Below are positions 58,267-61,648 of a DNA stretch of 61,648 nucleotides, one piece after another; positions within the stretch are counted from its first letter, which is position 1; each line of letters opens with the position of its first letter. Source of the DNA: Lachnospiraceae bacterium (lineage in GTDB: Bacteria; Bacillota; Clostridia; Lachnospirales; Lachnospiraceae); NCBI GenBank assembly GCA_024692955.1, contig JAILLW010000082.1, positions 1 to 61,648 on the forward strand, read 5' to 3'. A program made the position numbers and the translations under genes. Below the pieces are notes generated by a model, which saw nothing but the letters and a program-made list of their open reading frames with translations, was not told where the DNA came from and ran no database searches.

Positions 58267-60485
58267 GAAAGAGAGCGGTTCAGACAATTCTCATCATATT
58301 GTGTACGCTCCTTCTTACGATATCATCCTTTGCAGGATGCGGGAAGAACGGAAATGATGTATCTTCGGCAAAGGAGACGGCATCTTCTCCCGAAGCGGCA
58401 GCGGAAAGTGATGTTAAGGAAGGAGAAGAGGAAGAGATCGAACTTAAGGATCCCGTCGGGACCGTCCTTCGCTATGTGACCGCGGAAGTGCGGACGATCG
58501 ACAAGGCCGATTCCTTTCAGGGCGTTGTATCGATGCAGACCGAGATCTATTCCTATGAGACCGACCAGCTCTTCGGTAATTTCGGGGCTCTTCCGGGCGA
58601 CGAGGTAACCTCCGGAATGACACTTTTCTACGGAACGACGGATGCCATTGACGATTCCATCGATGAGATACGCGATCAGAATGCGGATCTTCTTGATGAT
58701 TATATCAATTATGTTTCGGATTACGCGATCGATCTTTCCAAGGCGAAAAAAGCGGAGTTTGAGGCCGCCTCTGCCTATATGGACATGGTGAACAACGGTC
58801 CGACGGAGGATTCCCCCTACTATGCCGGATTTGCGAAAGGTCTTATGCCTGTTGAAAACAATATGAAAAAGGCGAAGGAAGCAAGGGAGAAGATGGAAGA
58901 AAGCTATCTTCAGAGACAGGAATCCTTTGACCTTGAATATGCCTATAATGAAAAGCGGATAAGCCGTCTTGAGGAAAAGCAGAAAGCGGCCGGCGGCATC
59001 GCTTCCGGAGACGGAGTAGTGGTGGCGGCGAATTATTATCTTTCCGGCGATTCGATCCCGGAGGGAAGCCCGATCATGGCCGTCGGTGATCCGGCAAAGA
59101 AGCAGATCCTCTGTGAGTACGTCGGAAAAGCCGTTGTCAGCAAAGCGGAGGATATTTACGCGCTTATAGACGGAAAGCGCTATGAAGTCGAATTCGAGAA
59201 CATGGAGCCGGAGGAATACCGTCGTCTGAAAGCGAAGAATGATGAGGTATTCAGCACCTTTTACATTAAGGACGAGGATGATTCCGTCCGTCTCGGTTCG
59301 CTGGCCGTGATCGTGGTTGTAAAGGAGAGCAATAAGGATCTTCTCTGCATTCCGAAAGATGCCGTAAACAGGGATGACCGGGGAGCCTATGTCTTTACGC
59401 TGCAGGGCGAGGAGAGCGTATATACTCCTGTATCCACGGGCGTATCGGACAGTGCCTTCATCGAGATCACCCACGGGCTTTCGAAAGGCGACAAAATAGT
59501 CTATGACGCCCCCTATGACATCGGCGATAAAACGGAAAAGATCAAAAGAGGGAGCGTCTGCGTGGAATTTGATACGGACGGTTTTCTCTTTTATCCCTCT
59601 GCGGAATGGATCCGAAATCCGGCAAAGAACGGAACCTGCTATCTCAAGGAACTCTGTGTGGAGAACTACGAGCAGGTGGAAGAAGGACAGGTCCTTGCAA
59701 AGGTTGAGGTCATACAGGACAATATCGAGATCGAAAGGATCAAGCGCAAGATCCAGCGTCAGAACGAAAGGATCGTGGATCTTTATACAAAGAAGACGGA
59801 AACCTATAACGAAGAGGAAAAGCAGGCGATCGACCGTTCGGTGAAGGACCGTCAGCGCTCCGTCGAAAGCCTTCAGAAACAGCTGTCTAAAATGACGGCC
59901 TATATGGGCGTAATCGAACTGAAAGCGCCTTATACCGGCATCGTGACCGGCATTACGAACCTGAAGGGCGGAGAACTCATTTCCTACAGGGAAAAGCTGA
60001 TCCAGGTTACCAAAGATGAATCAAGTTATATTATCGTTGATGATAAAAGCCGTCAGCTTTCCTACGGCGACGAAGTGGCGATCACCGTAAAGAACGGAAA
60101 TGTTGACGCGGCAGGAAAGGAGATCCCCGGCCAGGTGGTTAGCCTGAATGCCACGGCACTTCCGAAGGAAATGCAGCTTGGCTATTCTCTTATCAGGGTG
60201 CCGATGGATGTGGTGAACGAGGTGGCAAGCGGAGGCTCCGGACAGGTGAACGGTTACTGGAGCAGAAACCGTTACGGCGTGAAGGCTGAGGTCAAAAAGG
60301 CGGACAATGTGCTCCTTATACCCAAGACCGCCGTATACAAGACGGGGAGCGAAACCTACGTGATGGTAAAGAATGACGACGGCTCCGTGAAACTTGTCAA
60401 GTTCACGGCAGGCGGAGGAGATAACGCGAATTATTGGGTCGCTTACGGCGACGTTACGGAAGGGATGGAAATATGCTGGGGATAA
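58263..60485 (+). CDS. Large adaptor lipoprotein with two HlyD/MacA-like halves
   Basis: The protein has 740 residues. A lipoprotein signal ends SFAGCG. The first half (about 60-410) has a coiled coil (MKKAKEAREKMEESYLQRQ) and MacA-like barrel segments (LLCIPKDAVNRDDRGAYVFT, VSTGVSDSAFIEITHGLSKG). The second half (about 415-740) repeats the plan: VENYEQVEEGQVLAKVE, the coiled coil QDNIEIERIKRKIQRQNERI, the lipoyl half IELKAPYTGIVTGI, and VLLIPKTAVYKTGSETYVMV. It looks like a tandem fusion of two adaptors. It overlaps the previous gene by ATGA and the permease gene by 13 bp, so all three are coupled. Confidence 0.82.
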   Translation: MRKRAVQTILIILCTLLLTISSFAGCGKNGNDVSSAKETASSPEAAAESDVKEGEEEEIELKDPVGTVLRYVTAEVRTIDKADSFQGVVSMQTEIYSYETDQLFGNFGALPGDEVTSGMTLFYGTTDAIDDSIDEIRDQNADLLDDYINYVSDYAIDLSKAKKAEFEAASAYMDMVNNGPTEDSPYYAGFAKGLMPVENNMKKAKEAREKMEESYLQRQESFDLEYAYNEKRISRLEEKQKAAGGIASGDGVVVAANYYLSGDSIPEGSPIMAVGDPAKKQILCEYVGKAVVSKAEDIYALIDGKRYEVEFENMEPEEYRRLKAKNDEVFSTFYIKDEDDSVRLGSLAVIVVVKESNKDLLCIPKDAVNRDDRGAYVFTLQGEESVYTPVSTGVSDSAFIEITHGLSKGDKIVYDAPYDIGDKTEKIKRGSVCVEFDTDGFLFYPSAEWIRNPAKNGTCYLKELCVENYEQVEEGQVLAKVEVIQDNIEIERIKRKIQRQNERIVDLYTKKTETYNEEEKQAIDRSVKDRQRSVESLQKQLSKMTAYMGVIELKAPYTGIVTGITNLKGGELISYREKLIQVTKDESSYIIVDDKSRQLSYGDEVAITVKNGNVDAAGKEIPGQVVSLNATALPKEMQLGYSLIRVPMDVVNEVASGGSGQVNGYWSRNRYGVKAEVKKADNVLLIPKTAVYKTGSETYVMVKNDDGSVKLVKFTAGGGDNANYWVAYGDVTEGMEICWG

Positions 60486-61648
60486 TGCTCCAGAAAATGT
60501 GGCAGAAAAAGTGGATGAATCTGAGCATTTTGCTCGGGTGTATCCTTTTTGTCGCAACGGCGGTTTCTTTTCCGCTTTATCAGAAGGCCTCCTATGACAG
60601 GATGCTGCAGGATGAATTCGATAATTATATCCTGACGAAGGGGAACTATCCCATGATCGTCAAGATGTTCGCAACCTGCCAGAAGGATAAGAAGAATACC
60701 ATCGGAAAGATGGACGATTTCACTTCCGAGATCTATAAGGAACTCGGCGTGAAGGAAAATATGACGGTCCGTTCCTATTCGATCCTGAAGTCTCCCGTAA
60801 GTTCCGATATCAAACGGGATGACGTTGATCAGCTGACTCTTTCCCTCGGCGCCATGTCAGGCCTTGAAGAGCACGCCAAACTCATTAACGGACGGTTCTA
60901 TTCGGAAAGCGGAACGGATGAGAACGGCGCGATCGAGGTCATCGTTTCACAGGCCACCATGGTGGAGAGGGGGCTGCTCCTTGACGAGACTCTTACCTTT
61001 GACAAGCTGAAAACGGCGGACGGCGGGCCCATCAGGATCCATGTTGTCGGCGTCTATACCGGAAGCTCCGTGGAGGATCTCTATTTTCAGGAGGATCCGG
61101 AAAAGAAATTCGACAGCGTTATGATGAATTCGGATCTTTTTCAGAGCATGTTTACCGGCGGGAACGCTTCGAAATACACGATCGCCGTCGCTTTCTATGA
61201 TTTTATCGATTATGAAAGCGTGACTGCGGATATGATCGAAAGGATCAATGAACGCACGGACTATCTGGTGAAGCAGAGTGCCTATAAGAGCGTGCTCCGT
61301 GAACCTGCCTATAAGAGCATACTTGAGGAATATGCGCTGAAGAAGATCAGGATCACCGCGACTCTTACGATCCTTCAGGTACCGGTACTGATCCTTCTGG
61401 CCGCGTTCCTTCTTATGATCTCCGGTCAGATGTACGAAATGGAGCGCAATGAGATCTCCGTGATAAAAAGCCGGGGAAGTTCGAGAGCGCAGATCCTGAG
61501 ACTGTATCTCTATCAGGGGCTTACGCTGGTATTCTTCGGAGCTCTCTTCGGAATACCGCTCGGAACCTTTTTCGCAAGGCTCCTCAGTTCCACAAGAAAC
61601 TTCCTTGAATTTGACATGAAACGTCCGGTTGATATCTCCTTTGACCGG
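60473..61648 (+). CDS. FtsX/MacB-type ABC permease, 3'-truncated by the window edge
   Basis: The frame runs from ATG 60473 to the last base (392 codons, no stop). The first helix is at about 15-37 (NLSILLGCILFVATAVSFPL). A large extracytoplasmic domain (about 40-295) precedes an FtsX-type helix block (ILQVPVLILLAAFLLMISGQ). The cytosolic coupling loop MERNEISVIKSRGSSRAQIL and another helix (GLTLVFFGALFGIPLGTFF) follow. It is most likely the permease of a tripartite export or surface-remodelling complex with the two adaptors. The ATPase should be just beyond the window. Confidence 0.85.
   Translation, partial: MLGIMLQKMWQKKWMNLSILLGCILFVATAVSFPLYQKASYDRMLQDEFDNYILTKGNYPMIVKMFATCQKDKKNTIGKMDDFTSEIYKELGVKENMTVRSYSILKSPVSSDIKRDDVDQLTLSLGAMSGLEEHAKLINGRFYSESGTDENGAIEVIVSQATMVERGLLLDETLTFDKLKTADGGPIRIHVVGVYTGSSVEDLYFQEDPEKKFDSVMMNSDLFQSMFTGGNASKYTIAVAFYDFIDYESVTADMIERINERTDYLVKQSAYKSVLREPAYKSILEEYALKKIRITATLTILQVPVLILLAAFLLMISGQMYEMERNEISVIKSRGSSRAQILRLYLYQGLTLVFFGALFGIPLGTFFARLLSSTRNFLEFDMKRPVDISFDR

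Overview
The window looks like a chromosome segment of a Lachnospiraceae-type member of the Clostridia. It has moderate G+C, strong GGAGG ribosome sites, ATGA/GTGA translational couplings, a T-box ahead of the trp operon, a type III glutamine synthetase, LL-diaminopimelate aminotransferase, HD-GYP and FapA/DUF342 signalling proteins, and a DUF5696/NHL/Yip1 carbohydrate-ABC cluster. I cannot name a genus. No mobile element, phage or CRISPR array is visible.

Layout. 1-9 kb: a truncated FapA-like gene, a REC-HD-GYP regulator, aspS, a Mbeg1-like hydrolase, tRNA-Leu(CAG) flanked by fragments of itself, a chemoreceptor and a GH5 endoglucanase lipoprotein. 9.1-18.2 kb: a membrane HD-GYP sensor, then a Trp T-box and a complete trpEGDCFBA operon. 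18.2-42.7 kb: a nitrogen/glutamine block with glnN, a decayed surface-protein gene, gltB-gltD-pyrG, a LysR regulator divergent from a 21-residue peptide gene and an amtB-PII fusion, then purF-carA-carB-glnA(like)-nitR(like)-dapL. 42.7-57.1 kb: an AraC regulator divergent from a surface glycan-uptake cluster: a giant membrane-anchored binding protein, two permeases, an NHL protein, a Yip1 protein, a DUF5696 protein, two more permeases and a second binding protein carrying an in-frame UGA. 57.1 kb to the end: two HlyD-like adaptor lipoproteins and a truncated FtsX-like permease.

The main observation concerns the nitrogen block. glnN, gltB, amtB and purF are each preceded by a leader with a hairpin whose six-base loop has A at position 1 and G at position 4. 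The 3' arm of that hairpin is also the 5' arm of an intrinsic terminator. This is the expected target of an ANTAR-domain antiterminator, and an ANTAR protein is encoded at 40914-41507, directly after a divergent glutamine-synthetase-like gene. Its receiver domain has Asn where the phosphorylated Asp should be. I therefore infer a local nitrogen regulon controlled by RNA antitermination without phosphorelay, perhaps sensed through the adjacent GS-like protein. The ANTAR/leader principle is established for the family. The pseudo-receiver, the altered GS-like partner, the overlap of a candidate first hairpin with the -10 region, and the peptide gene in the amtB leader are the parts worth testing.
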